A stretch of DNA of 64,000 bases from Algoriphagus sp. CAU 1675. GTDB lineage: Bacteria > Bacteroidota > Bacteroidia > Cytophagales > Cyclobacteriaceae. This document shows positions 1 to 9,261 of the stretch, piece after piece. The position numbers were made by a program, and so were the translations under genes. Below the pieces are notes generated by a model, which was not told the origin of the DNA, made no database searches, and worked only from the letters and a program-made list of their open reading frames with translations. How positions within the stretch are numbered: position 1 is the first letter of the stretch; every line of letters begins with the position of its first letter. Location of the stretch: the NCBI RefSeq assembly GCF_029222925.1, contig NZ_JARHUI010000004.1:1-64000 (forward strand), in the 5' to 3' direction.

Positions 1-204
1 CCTGAATCAGCCTGGAATGGCCTCTGGCGCATTCCTGCTTGTTCTTGTCAAATCGCTAAAAATCAGCGGATCTCAAAGGCAAGCTTTGAGCTAGCTGATT
101 TTCTTAACGCTTCTTGACTGCGTACAAGCACCGGCTGCTTCACAGGCCTATTAGTCACGGTTTTGTTTAGGAAATAAGGGGTGGTTTGTTTTACGCTAGT
201 GTAT

Positions 205-570
205 AAGCTCATGGCTATCGACATTGCGAGGAGGCGGTAAGCCGACGTGGCAGTCTTTTAGGTAGCTTGTAAGTTGTAGTTTATAGGTTGATCCTAACTA
301 CCTACTGCTCAATGGTATTATAGGTTAATTGTTTAATTGGTTAACTGTTTTATTGATCAGGAGAAACGAGCTGGTTGAGGAAAAGGACTCCGAAGGAGTC
401 GAACTGTGAATAGCCTAGGGTGAAACCCTAAGATACTGAATGGAATACAGAACCAGCGCTGGTGCAAGATTTGGGATGGGAAATGGGTTGAATTGCCAGT
501 AAGACAAAGACGACCTATCGGATTGAAAATCCTACGATATATAGTTCGACATTGCAAATGTCGAACAGCT
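205..570. repeat. Hairpin-rich dispersed repeat, copy A (left of capsule locus)
   Basis: This stretch aligns along nearly its whole length, in the same orientation, with 19991-20363. It starts with a fragment of the common palindromic repeat (CATTGCGAGGAGGCGG). A run of short hairpins with three-base loops follows: GACTCC-GAA-GGAGTC, AGGGT-GAA-ACCCT, GGATT-GAA-AATCC, and a 10-bp stem GTTCGACATT/AATGTCGAAC around GCA. It has no credible coding frame. I saw nothing recognisable in 1-204 or 571-812. It resembles a REP-like element (inference). Confidence 0.8.
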
Positions 571-812
571 AGGGACAGCTGGGGATTCAATTCCTTGCTA
601 AAGCCCATACAGTCTTGGGGTTAGTCCAGCTTTCCTTCCAATAACACCCCAGTCTTCTCCCATACTATCTAGGGAACCAAAAGGGAAGTTAGCGGGACAA
701 TACCCGAATGAAACTGGGCCAAAATGAACCCTTGGTAAGGGGTTTCCCTGGCTTTGCCATTGAGTTGACAGCTCTCAAAACCTGAGAATACTGCTTTTTC
801 AGATGTCCAGAA

Positions 813-1041
813 TCAAGGTAGATAGTCCTCAAGATCCGCCTCGGGGATACCTGTAAATGCCGAAAATTCAGAGACAGTGATAAACTGTCCCTTATTTTTA
901 TCCAATAGGGAACGGATTTTCTGAAGTACCAAATGACTGTATCGTTCACTCCTTCCTATGATCCTCTGGATTTCCGTTTATGTACTCAGTCAGCTGTAGG
1001 TAAAAACTTGTTTTCGGGAACTGTTCCGATATCAATTCCAT
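813..1041 (-). pseudogene. Small frameshifted gene remnant (~77 residues)
   Basis: On the minus strand an ATG at 1041 opens a frame reading MELISEQFPKTSFYLQLTEY and continuing INGNPEDHRKE before a TGA at 946-948. The overlapping frame continues as GRSERYSHLVLQKIRSLL, then GQFITVSEFSAFTGIPEADL, and stops at 813-815. Both halves look like ordinary protein and together would give a compact ~77-residue protein whose end resembles a small helix-turn-helix. The family is not recognised. The likely cause is a single frameshift around 946-977. Two overlapping tiny genes or a sequencing error are alternatives. Confidence 0.5.
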
Positions 1042-1186
1042 CTGATTAAGTGCTTCTTTTCATAAGTTTGTTTTTGAGACAAACTTACTGGCTCTAGAAC
1101 TCTAGTGAAATATATACTCGCTTAAGTAGATACTGGCAATTAGGTTAATCCTTTCGGAATCAGTAGGTTATCAACGGCACTAAAAT

Positions 1187-1256
1187 AAAATGGTCTGTGC
1201 GTACACAGACCAGAATTGAGTTATTGAAAATGAAAAGGTCTGTGCGGACACAGACC
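1187..1256 (-). terminator. Tandem terminator hairpins after the capsule operon
   Basis: Two nearly identical perfect hairpins, each GGTCTGTG / CACAGACC around four bases (1192-1211 and 1237-1256), sit just past the stop of the last capsule gene. On the minus strand each is followed by a T-rich tail. This is a double intrinsic terminator for the long minus-strand operon. Confidence 0.65.
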
Positions 1257-1267
1257 AAGGTGGAAGA

Positions 1268-2962
1268 TTAATCTTTATTTTTCTCTTTATCCTTATTCTT
1301 AAAGAGATAAATCAAACTGACTTGGCTATGTATAGAGAAAAGATTTTGCCCTCTAGGGAAATCCGGTGTACTGGAGGGATCTAACTGCCATTGGTAGTTC
1401 AATCCATTGATCAACTGAAGCTTAGAACTTAAAAGAAGGTTGTTCCATTGGTGGTCAAACAAAAATCCGAGACTAAGGTCTACCCATGGCTTATGTTCAT
1501 TTTGCTGACCGAAGGCGCGATAAAAAAAGTCTTGATGATTTGCTAAACGTTCTAAAAGAATACCAGCTTTATTAAATTTATCTACCAATGAGATTTCTAA
1601 TGTTTGAACATTTGATCCTGTGCCAATTCCTACACCAAGGGCTTGACCATAATTGGTAAAACCACGAACCTGATAATGGGTATGCCAGGATGTAAAACCT
1701 CCTAAACCAATATACCTAATGTATCTATTAACGGATTCTTGTTGATGAGTGATTTCACCTCTAAATTGTATAAACTTATTATCAGATTGTAAACGAACAA
1801 GTTTATTAAAACCTAACAAATAAGCACGCGCATGCTCAGGATTAAGAAAAAATTCTCTCCAATTAAAAGAATGATCCCTCCTAGCAAATTCAAAATAAAT
1901 TTCAGCCCTGGCTCTCTTAAATAAATACCTTCCAAAAACAGAAACTTGTTGATCCTGAGCTTTAGCATCATAATCAACCGAATTACCATTTTGAAATAAT
2001 TTAGTCTTAGTAAAAGATTCAAAAATGGGAAACAAATCTAGAAATGAATTACCCCTATTATCATTGTATTGTTGAAACGTACGACTAAATCCTATAAAAA
2101 GTCCAGAAATCCATTTGGGTTGAAAGGACATGGTCATTCCATTCAAAAACCGCCAATCTTTAGGAACAGAATTAAAATAATTGAAATTTAAGTATTTTGA
2201 TTGACTGGCATTAAATCCCGAAGACTCTAACCTACCTAAAAGGATTTGACTCTCGAAATAGCCCAAAAAAGTTTTAGCTGGTTTAATAGTATTAAAAGTA
2301 AAATGAGGAAAACCAGGAGCATTATTTGAAAAAATAAGACTGTTCCATTGACCAGGACCCCACCATATATTACGATTTGCAAAACCTAATTCAAAAGAAC
2401 CATATTGAAAAGTAAAAGAAGATTGCCCCAAATTATAATTAGAATAAATTCCTTCGCCAAACTTTTCTGGAAAATCATTAAAATTCCAAAAATGAAATCT
2501 ATCTCGAATTACATTATTCGTAAATCCTTCTTGAAACCCAAAATAAGATAAATTTGAAGCGTAAACAAATTCAGGTTGAAAAACCAAATTAAAAAATAAG
2601 TATTTAACATTTATACCTCCACTTAAAAAAAATTGACTTCCTCGATTAGGAATCATACTGTAATCACGCCCAATATAAGGACGCTTGGAATTATAATCTG
2701 AAGTTAATAAAATTGGAACTAAATTAATCTTAATATAATTCGGATTTTTATTTTTAATATTAATTAAAGAATCAATAATGAAGGGAAAAGTTTTAAAATT
2801 AAAAGATAAATCATGAAATGAAGAATCAATTAATTGATTTCTACGAAAATTTTCTTCAAAAATAGGATAACCAACAGGAAAATTTTGAGAAAATATTGAA
2901 TTACTAAAAACAAAAAAAAATATTAACAAGCTAAACCTGAATTTATGAATACACACAAACAT
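1268..2962 (-). CDS. Wzi-like capsule assembly outer-membrane protein
   Basis: This 564-residue protein has a signal peptide (about 1-26, hydrophobic core then SIFSQ). The rest is rich in aromatic and alternating residues, as in an outer-membrane beta barrel. The signature block near residues 199-222 (IWWGPGQWNSLIFSNNAPGF) is typical of the Bacteroidota capsule assembly Wzi family, which anchors or organises capsule polysaccharide at the outer membrane. It is the last gene of the minus-strand locus, 10 bp after the WecG-like gene and just before tandem terminators. Base composition is AT-rich, though less so near its 3' end. Confidence 0.85.
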   Translation of the reverse strand: MFVCIHKFRFSLLIFFFVFSNSIFSQNFPVGYPIFEENFRRNQLIDSSFHDLSFNFKTFPFIIDSLINIKNKNPNYIKINLVPILLTSDYNSKRPYIGRDYSMIPNRGSQFFLSGGINVKYLFFNLVFQPEFVYASNLSYFGFQEGFTNNVIRDRFHFWNFNDFPEKFGEGIYSNYNLGQSSFTFQYGSFELGFANRNIWWGPGQWNSLIFSNNAPGFPHFTFNTIKPAKTFLGYFESQILLGRLESSGFNASQSKYLNFNYFNSVPKDWRFLNGMTMSFQPKWISGLFIGFSRTFQQYNDNRGNSFLDLFPIFESFTKTKLFQNGNSVDYDAKAQDQQVSVFGRYLFKRARAEIYFEFARRDHSFNWREFFLNPEHARAYLLGFNKLVRLQSDNKFIQFRGEITHQQESVNRYIRYIGLGGFTSWHTHYQVRGFTNYGQALGVGIGTGSNVQTLEISLVDKFNKAGILLERLANHQDFFYRAFGQQNEHKPWVDLSLGFLFDHQWNNLLLSSKLQLINGLNYQWQLDPSSTPDFPRGQNLFSIHSQVSLIYLFKNKDKEKNKD

Positions 2963-2972
2963 ATATAATAAT

Positions 2973-3734
2973 TTAAATACGCTTAAAACCTTGTTTATAA
3001 AATTGAATAAAAACTAAAAAAGGAAATATCAAAAGTTTGGATTGTCTTTTAATACGATAAAAAGTAAAATCTTGAAACAATCTATAAAGCCATTCAAATC
3101 CTAAATTTTGAATCCATAAAGGAGCTCTCTTGACATTATTTGACCAAAAATCTAAGACTCCACCATTTCCAAAAATCAATTTTGCGTTTATTTTATCAAA
3201 ATTTCTAAATATCCATTCTTCTTGTTTAGGATTTCCTAAACAAACCATTAAAACATCAGGATTTAAGGAATTTATATTAGCAATGATTTTTTTTTCGTCT
3301 TCTAAGTCAAAAAAACCATGATGACAACCTTTAAAACCAAAATAATTAAATTCCTTTTCAAATTTAGAAATAACTTTATTACAAATGTTAGGCTTACCCC
3401 CTAATATAAAAAACGAGAAATTACTTGAACTACATAATTTAACAAGTTCCGGAAAAAAATCAGTTCCTGTTAACCTAACATTCAATGGGTTTTTATAAAG
3501 CAATTTAGAAGCCCACACAATTCCAATTCCATCAGCCAAATTAATTTCAACTGCATTTAAATAATTAAATAATAAAGGATTTTTCTTAGATTCAAGGAGA
3601 AATTCTGGATTAGATAATGCTATTAAAAACTTTTGATTTGAAACAAGTTTATCATGAACAATAGAAATTAATTCAGACAATGTTAAAACATTAAATTTAA
3701 CGTTTAATATTTTAAGGGTATTTATATTTAGCAT
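2973..3734 (-). CDS. WecG/TagA/CpsF family glycosyltransferase
   Basis: This 253-residue protein has the features of the family that adds N-acetylmannosamine or a similar sugar to a lipid-diphosphate-linked amino sugar on the cytoplasmic face. Seen are LADGIGIVWASKLL near residue 67, LTGTDFF, FFILGGKPN, the conserved VCLGNPKQEEW block near 160 and the basic end with LGFEWLYRLFQD. Length is normal. The AT-rich coding sequence and tight spacing (12 bp after the preceding gene) mark it as part of the same operon. The exact sugar cannot be read from the sequence. Confidence 0.88.
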   Translation of the reverse strand: MLNINTLKILNVKFNVLTLSELISIVHDKLVSNQKFLIALSNPEFLLESKKNPLLFNYLNAVEINLADGIGIVWASKLLYKNPLNVRLTGTDFFPELVKLCSSSNFSFFILGGKPNICNKVISKFEKEFNYFGFKGCHHGFFDLEDEKKIIANINSLNPDVLMVCLGNPKQEEWIFRNFDKINAKLIFGNGGVLDFWSNNVKRAPLWIQNLGFEWLYRLFQDFTFYRIKRQSKLLIFPFLVFIQFYKQGFKRI

Positions 3735-3746
3735 AATTAATAAATC

Positions 3747-4565
3747 TTATCTTGTCTTAATTTCTTTAAAAAACCCCAAGAAGGAAAAATACAAACAATT
3801 AAAGAAGGATAAATGTTTATAATATTTAAAAAAAAGAAAAAAGGGGCTTAATGAAAAATAAACTATTCCTTTTAAGGTAGAAATTCTTGTTAAAAAAGCT
3901 GATCTTGCATAAAAATAGTTTTTAGAATAAATTTTATTTTTACCTGAACTTTCAAAATCATGATTGACAAAAAATAGAGGAAAATAAACAATAGATTTTT
4001 TATTAAAATAACAATCAAAAAGAAAAATAGTCTCTTCACCAAAATTCCACCCGAATTTAGATCCTAAACCAAACCTTGAATCAAATTTAATATTGGAACA
4101 AATAATAGAATTTCGCTTAAAGGCAATTTCAATACTACTGACATTAAATAAACTTCTTTTATTTAACATAAACATTTCAGATTCATATTTTTTATACTCA
4201 AAATTATTTATCCCGGTATTTATTTTTCCAACTATAACATCAAAATCATTTAATTTAAAAGCAGAAATAATATTAATAAAATAATCAAGGGAATAAGAAA
4301 CATCATCATCAGCTAGTAAACAAATATCAGCTTTAGAGTGAAGTAAAGCATTATTACGATTAATAGACAAACCATTACCATAGATAGGAAAAATATTTAA
4401 ATCATTCCGGAAATTAAAGGCACTATAATTATATTTAATTAAAGAATTAGAAATTTGATGGGAAACAATATAATTTATAAAAGAATATTGACGAGGTAAA
4501 ATTATATTAGAAACATTATAAATACTTTCATTATAACAACAAATTAGAACATCAATTTTCAACAT
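3747..4565 (-). CDS. GT2-like glycosyltransferase
   Basis: This 272-residue protein looks like a family 2 (GT-A fold) glycosyltransferase. The N-terminus MLKIDVLICCYNES matches the usual opening strand, and LLADDDVSYS near residues 83-92 is the metal- and nucleotide-binding DxD region. A second block, KFGWNFGEETIFLFD, resembles the catalytic acidic loop. It probably adds one sugar of the repeat unit on the inner membrane. It lies between the polymerase and the WecG-like gene in an AT-rich operon. Donor and acceptor are unknown. Confidence 0.75.
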   Translation of the reverse strand: MLKIDVLICCYNESIYNVSNIILPRQYSFINYIVSHQISNSLIKYNYSAFNFRNDLNIFPIYGNGLSINRNNALLHSKADICLLADDDVSYSLDYFINIISAFKLNDFDVIVGKINTGINNFEYKKYESEMFMLNKRSLFNVSSIEIAFKRNSIICSNIKFDSRFGLGSKFGWNFGEETIFLFDCYFNKKSIVYFPLFFVNHDFESSGKNKIYSKNYFYARSAFLTRISTLKGIVYFSLSPFFLFFKYYKHLSFFNCLYFSFLGFFKEIKTR

Positions 4566-4586
4566 AATATAAATTAATTAATTAAA

Positions 4587-5666
4587 TCAATAATCAAAAT
4601 AAAAATTAAAAGGAGAAGATAAACTAAAAGAGGTTGAAATAGAATATAAAAAAAACATAAAATAACAAATCAATAAAAATAAGCCGATTAAATAATTAGA
4701 AATAGATTTTGACAAATAAAACAAATAATAGGAAAGAAAAGAAAGTACAAAAATTCTAAAAAAAATTAGATAATTATTAAACCTGTGCAATAAATGGATG
4801 TCAGAAAATACATGTGATAGAATTACGCCAAAAACAAAAACATTGTAATATGGTATAAAAAAAGGAAATATATTTTTTAATTTATCACTGTAAATAATAC
4901 ACAGCAAATAAATAAAATTTCTAAATAAAACACCAAAACCGGAATTAATAGAAATTCTATTATCAAAAGCTAATTCAATATTTTTAGCATAGAATTGATA
5001 TCCTAAAATTTCAGAAACAAATACACTAATATTTTTAACATAATCTAAAGTATCAATAAAATAAAAACATAAAACAATAAAAATTGTATATAGTCTATTA
5101 GGGAAGATATCTTTATTAACAAAAAAATAAAATAGAACAAAAACAATTGAGGCTTTATGGAATAAAAAAGACAATAAAACAAAAAAGATGAATTTGTAAA
5201 AATTATTGACATAAATAAATCTAAAACTATAAAAGATTAAGGAAATACTAATAGCTTGACGAATTCCATTTAAAGAAAAAAACAAAAATCCATCAGTATA
5301 TATAAAAAAAATAAAAAAAACAAGAATATATTTAAAATCTTTAATACTGAGAAGCAAAAAAAACCAAATTATTAAATTTAAAAAAATAAAATATAAAGAA
5401 AAATGAAATCCATTATTTGAAAAAAATGAAGTGATCAAATTAAAACCCCATTCAAAATCTTCAAAACTATAATTAAAAATTGAAAAAAATTTATATTCAT
5501 TTAAATAAGAAAGATAATCTACACCCACATTATATCTAAGACCTAGAATTAAAGAGGTAATGAAAATGATAAAAATAAAGACAAAATAAAAATACTTTTT
5601 TGCAATATAGGAAACAGCAATAGAAATATATAAAAGAAAATTATAGATAAAAAAAGCTAAAAACAT
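4587..5666 (-). CDS. EpsG/Wzy-like polysaccharide polymerase
   Basis: This 359-residue, extremely hydrophobic protein has about ten membrane helices. The motif LILGLRYNVGVDYLSYLNEY near residues 40-60 and ..LNGIRQAISISLIFYSFRF (about 130-150) match the EpsG family of polymerases that join repeat units in the periplasm. It sits between two glycosyltransferases and near a Wzx flippase, the usual place of Wzy. Wzy proteins vary greatly in sequence, so the call relies on topology, the EpsG-like motifs and context. Confidence 0.75.
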   Translation of the reverse strand: MFLAFFIYNFLLYISIAVSYIAKKYFYFVFIFIIFITSLILGLRYNVGVDYLSYLNEYKFFSIFNYSFEDFEWGFNLITSFFSNNGFHFSLYFIFLNLIIWFFLLLSIKDFKYILVFFIFFIYTDGFLFFSLNGIRQAISISLIFYSFRFIYVNNFYKFIFFVLLSFLFHKASIVFVLFYFFVNKDIFPNRLYTIFIVLCFYFIDTLDYVKNISVFVSEILGYQFYAKNIELAFDNRISINSGFGVLFRNFIYLLCIIYSDKLKNIFPFFIPYYNVFVFGVILSHVFSDIHLLHRFNNYLIFFRIFVLSFLSYYLFYLSKSISNYLIGLFLLICYFMFFLYSISTSFSLSSPFNFYFDY

Positions 5667-5670
5667 GATG

Positions 5671-6753
5671 TTAAGAAATATTATTTAATAATTTTTTAAT
5701 TTCTAAATTCCAAGAAAATTGCTTAGAATAATTATGAATTTGTAAACTAGAAACTGAAATATTAATAAACCAGTTATATAAATGATTTAAGTCAATTAAA
5801 TTTTCGTCTTCAGAAACCCTATATACAAAATTTGAATTTCTAAATCCAGGATCATCCTCTGAAAAAACAATTGGAAGACCATATGAACAATATTCCCTAT
5901 TTTTGAGTGCTTGTATAGTATGAATACCTTTTCGATGATTACCCAAACATCCTAAGGAAATATTACACATCTTATAAACATTTTCAAGATCTTCACCAAT
6001 TTTAAAACCATGAAAAACAACATGATCATTTAAATAAGAATCCGAAATAATACTGTTTTTTAAATTTTCTAAAAATTCACCTTCTCCAACAAGATGGAGA
6101 TAAAAATTATTAGGCTTATATTTAGATAAAGAATTTATAAATCTATCAGTACCGTGCCAAAAATTAAAATTTGCTACAGAGATAAAATTTAAATTTTTAT
6201 ATTCAGCCCACTTTTTATTTACAACAGGAAAATTAAATGAAGAAATACAATTAAAAAGATTAATAGTAGGAATATCATAGATAAATTTATCTTCACTAAA
6301 AGTAATTATTTTATAAACAAAATATTTTAATATCCTCCAGAAGACCTTATCAATTAAATTTAAAATAAAAAAAACAAAATTCTTTGGATACTCTCTATAG
6401 TAAGGATATGTTGGAATTTCTACTAATATTTTAATGTTATTATTTCTAATTTTGGAAATTAAGACTATACAAAATATAAAAAAACTTGGAAAAATAAACC
6501 TAACATACAAATAAGAATATGATTTAAGATTAAATTTTATTAAATAATAAAGCAAATAAAAATTTCTTAATAAAGGTAAATTTACATAAGTTAAAAATTT
6601 ATTTTTAAAAAAAATTTTAAAATTTTCGTAGTACAATAAATCGACATTAACACCATTATAAACAAATCCATCAATTTGACTAAAAATCTTATTTTTTACA
6701 CCGTGATAAAATTCAAACTTAACATTACTAAAATACAACAAATTAAAACCCAT
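5671..6753 (-). CDS. GT4-like glycosyltransferase
   Basis: This 360-residue protein has a GT-B layout. The C-terminal half holds LNFISVANFNFWHGTDRFIN, LHLVGEGEF and the EX7E-like region KNREYCSYGLPIVFSEDD near residue 285, as in family 1/4 retaining glycosyltransferases. The N-terminal half is more divergent and includes a hydrophobic stretch likely to touch the membrane. It follows the flippase gene after 43 bp and precedes the polymerase by 4 bp. Sugar specificity is unknown. Confidence 0.78.
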   Translation of the reverse strand: MGFNLLYFSNVKFEFYHGVKNKIFSQIDGFVYNGVNVDLLYYENFKIFFKNKFLTYVNLPLLRNFYLLYYLIKFNLKSYSYLYVRFIFPSFFIFCIVLISKIRNNNIKILVEIPTYPYYREYPKNFVFFILNLIDKVFWRILKYFVYKIITFSEDKFIYDIPTINLFNCISSFNFPVVNKKWAEYKNLNFISVANFNFWHGTDRFINSLSKYKPNNFYLHLVGEGEFLENLKNSIISDSYLNDHVVFHGFKIGEDLENVYKMCNISLGCLGNHRKGIHTIQALKNREYCSYGLPIVFSEDDPGFRNSNFVYRVSEDENLIDLNHLYNWFINISVSSLQIHNYSKQFSWNLEIKKLLNNIS

Positions 6754-6796
6754 AAATTAATTAATATTAACGGAGTATATTATAAATAAATTAGAT

Positions 6797-8089
6797 TTAA
6801 AAAATTAATAATTTAAGAAAATAAGAAAAAATCATACTTATTGGGAGAAACAATAAATATAAATAAGAAAAATAAAAATTGAGTTCTTTAAAATTAAAAT
6901 AATTACTTAAAATAAAATTAATTGTTTTAGAAAAAGCTAAACCAATAGGTACAACATAAATCCCAAATTCTTTAAAAGCAAAAATAAAAATTAAATTCAC
7001 AAAACTTCCAATTAATGAAGAATATGAAATTACTTTAGTATTTTGAGTTATTTGAGGCCCAACCCTAACGAAATTAGACAAGATATTTAATGACATAGGA
7101 TAGCAAAGAATAGTAAAAAAATTAGAAGCCCCTAGATAAGACGAATTAGAAAGTAAAAGAACAATATAATCCGAAAATAAAATTAATAAAAAAGAAACTA
7201 TTGAAAGTAATAAAATAGTCCGTTTGTAGAATTTTAATAAAATAGGAATTAATAAGTGAGAATTAGTATACTTATATACATATGGTAACCAAACATTATT
7301 AAAAGCCAAATTAAAGAACATAAAAAAAGAAGCGATTCTTAAAGCAACAGAATATAATCCTGCATCACCTAAATTAAAATATTTACCAATAAAAATTTGA
7401 CCTAAAGATGAATCAATCCATTCACCAAATATAGCAGGAATAGTAGGAATAGAAAATTTCAATATAGTTTTTAAAATATTAAAATCTATAATAAAAGAAA
7501 AGCTATTTTTATTAATAACGTAAAAATATAGGATAAGAAAAAGATCAGAAATAAACAAACCTCCAAAAAAACCTACAATTCCCAATTTAAAGTAAATAAT
7601 AAGAATTAATGAAATACCAACATGAATTAAAACATTAATAATTGATCCCAAAAAATATAGGTATGGAATATTTTTAAAACGAGAAATGATAGAAAAAAAT
7701 GAATTTAAACTTCCAGATGGGATAGTGAAAAACATTAAAATGTAAGAAATATAATATTCATGCTTAGTAAAGTCTAACAAAACAAATTTACCCAAAAGCA
7801 TATACATTAAAAATGAAATAAACACAGATAAAACAACAATAGACAAAAATGAAGTTGATAATAAATATTTAATATTATAAGTATTATTATAATAATACCG
7901 AGCCACTCCTGAATGAATATTTAAATTAGAAAACATATCAATAACACTTTTAATAGAAAAAATAATAGCCATTGCTCCAAAGTCTTCTTTACTTAAAATA
8001 GAAGTATAAATAGGCATTAAAAAAATTGATAAAATTTTACCAAGAAAAGGACTAAAACCATAAATTAAAAACTTTTTAATAAAGTCCAT
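6797..8089 (-). CDS. Wzx-like oligosaccharide flippase
   Basis: This 430-residue protein has about 12 membrane helices. Its N-terminus (FLIYGFSPFLGKILSIFLMP, then YTSILSKEDFGAMAI) is typical of the polysaccharide transporter (PST/MOP) family that moves lipid-linked repeat units across the inner membrane. It partners with the EpsG/Wzy-like polymerase two genes downstream. The gene is very AT-rich. No truncation is seen. Confidence 0.85.
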   Translation of the reverse strand: MDFIKKFLIYGFSPFLGKILSIFLMPIYTSILSKEDFGAMAIIFSIKSVIDMFSNLNIHSGVARYYYNNTYNIKYLLSTSFLSIVVLSVFISFLMYMLLGKFVLLDFTKHEYYISYILMFFTIPSGSLNSFFSIISRFKNIPYLYFLGSIINVLIHVGISLILIIYFKLGIVGFFGGLFISDLFLILYFYVINKNSFSFIIDFNILKTILKFSIPTIPAIFGEWIDSSLGQIFIGKYFNLGDAGLYSVALRIASFFMFFNLAFNNVWLPYVYKYTNSHLLIPILLKFYKRTILLLSIVSFLLILFSDYIVLLLSNSSYLGASNFFTILCYPMSLNILSNFVRVGPQITQNTKVISYSSLIGSFVNLIFIFAFKEFGIYVVPIGLAFSKTINFILSNYFNFKELNFYFSYLYLLFLPISMIFSYFLKLLIF

Positions 8090-8096
8090 ATAAAAA

Positions 8097-9260
8097 TTAA
8101 TAATATAAATTTAACCAATTTCCAATTTGATTATTCCAAGTCTGATTAAATCCTAAAATATTTTTATTAACCTTACATTTATTATATTCATTATCAAAAT
8201 TCATATATAAAAAATCCAATAGTTTAAATAAAGACAAATTAAGACCATCAATTTCATGAAAATATAAACCAGATTTTTTAAAAGATTCATATGGCAGCCA
8301 ATCGCCACAAATAATAATAGAACCGGAAAGGAATCCCTCAATTAAACTTGAAGATAAACCATCAAAAGTAGAAATTTGAAGAAAAATATCAGTAGAATGC
8401 CTTAAATAGGCAACTTCAAGATCAGACATTTTTTGAGTTAAAATAATGAATTTAAAATTAAATTTCCTTAAAACCAATAATAAAGAATCATGCAAATTTG
8501 AATCAAAACCATAGGTCATAGGGAAAATAAGAAAGAATTTTGAAGAAAATTCTTCTGTCAAATTATTTCGTATAATAAAATTCAAAAATTCCAACTGCTG
8601 ATGTAGTGATTTCCCACTATAACCAACACAAATAGAAATAAGATTATCAGGAATATTAAATATACTTTTGGAATGAAGTCTATTACCATTAGAAACTAGA
8701 ATTTCAATATTGGAAATAATATTAGATCCATACAAAAATTTTTTAATTTTTAATTTATTAATATTATATGAAATAAGTTGCTGTTCTTTTTCATGTGTAA
8801 AAACAGTAATATAAGAAGAATTAATCACCATTTTTTTGAAAAAAAGAAAATATAATTTACGTGAACCAAATAATTTTAAAGATTCAAGCTCCCCTCCCCA
8901 TAAGGTGCTAATGATTTTAAAGGGAAAAAATTTATAAATAGGAGAAAAAAGCACAATTTCTGGTAACAACCATTTAAAATGTAAAACGTTATATTTATTC
9001 TTATTTAATAACAAATATAACAATAACTCAATCCCAATATAAAATGGTTTAATAAAAGATCGAAAAAATTTAATTTTTGGAATAAATGTCGAATAATATG
9101 AAGTTACACGATAATTAAAATTAAATTCATGAGAAAACTTTCCCAAATCGTTTGTAACAGAATAACATTCAATATACATATTATCATTTTTTGTAATAGC
9201 ACTAGAAACATAATCTCTAAAAAAAATACTATCAACTTGACCAACAATTAAAATATTCAT
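8097..9260 (-). CDS. GT-B fold glycosyltransferase
   Basis: This 387-residue protein opens with MNILIVGQVDSIFFRDYV and has YNVLHFKWLLPEI and STLWGGELE in the N-terminal domain. The C-terminal domain has FDGLSSSLIEGFLSGSIIIC near residue 310-330, the donor-binding region of family 4 enzymes, where the usual EALACGTPVI appears as EGFLSGSIIIC. It probably adds a sugar to the lipid-linked repeat unit. One base separates it from the upstream nucleotidyltransferase gene. Donor and linkage are unknown. Confidence 0.72.
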   Translation of the reverse strand: MNILIVGQVDSIFFRDYVSSAITKNDNMYIECYSVTNDLGKFSHEFNFNYRVTSYYSTFIPKIKFFRSFIKPFYIGIELLLYLLLNKNKYNVLHFKWLLPEIVLFSPIYKFFPFKIISTLWGGELESLKLFGSRKLYFLFFKKMVINSSYITVFTHEKEQQLISYNINKLKIKKFLYGSNIISNIEILVSNGNRLHSKSIFNIPDNLISICVGYSGKSLHQQLEFLNFIIRNNLTEEFSSKFFLIFPMTYGFDSNLHDSLLLVLRKFNFKFIILTQKMSDLEVAYLRHSTDIFLQISTFDGLSSSLIEGFLSGSIIICGDWLPYESFKKSGLYFHEIDGLNLSLFKLLDFLYMNFDNEYNKCKVNKNILGFNQTWNNQIGNWLNLYY

Positions 9261-9261
9261 G

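Noticed and set aside
357-608. Possible 83-residue gene on the minus strand
   Set aside because: It runs through the hairpin repeat and is not kept in the second copy.
689-949. 86-residue minus-strand frame
   Set aside because: It is the wrong frame of the small decayed gene; the credible protein reads in the two other frames.
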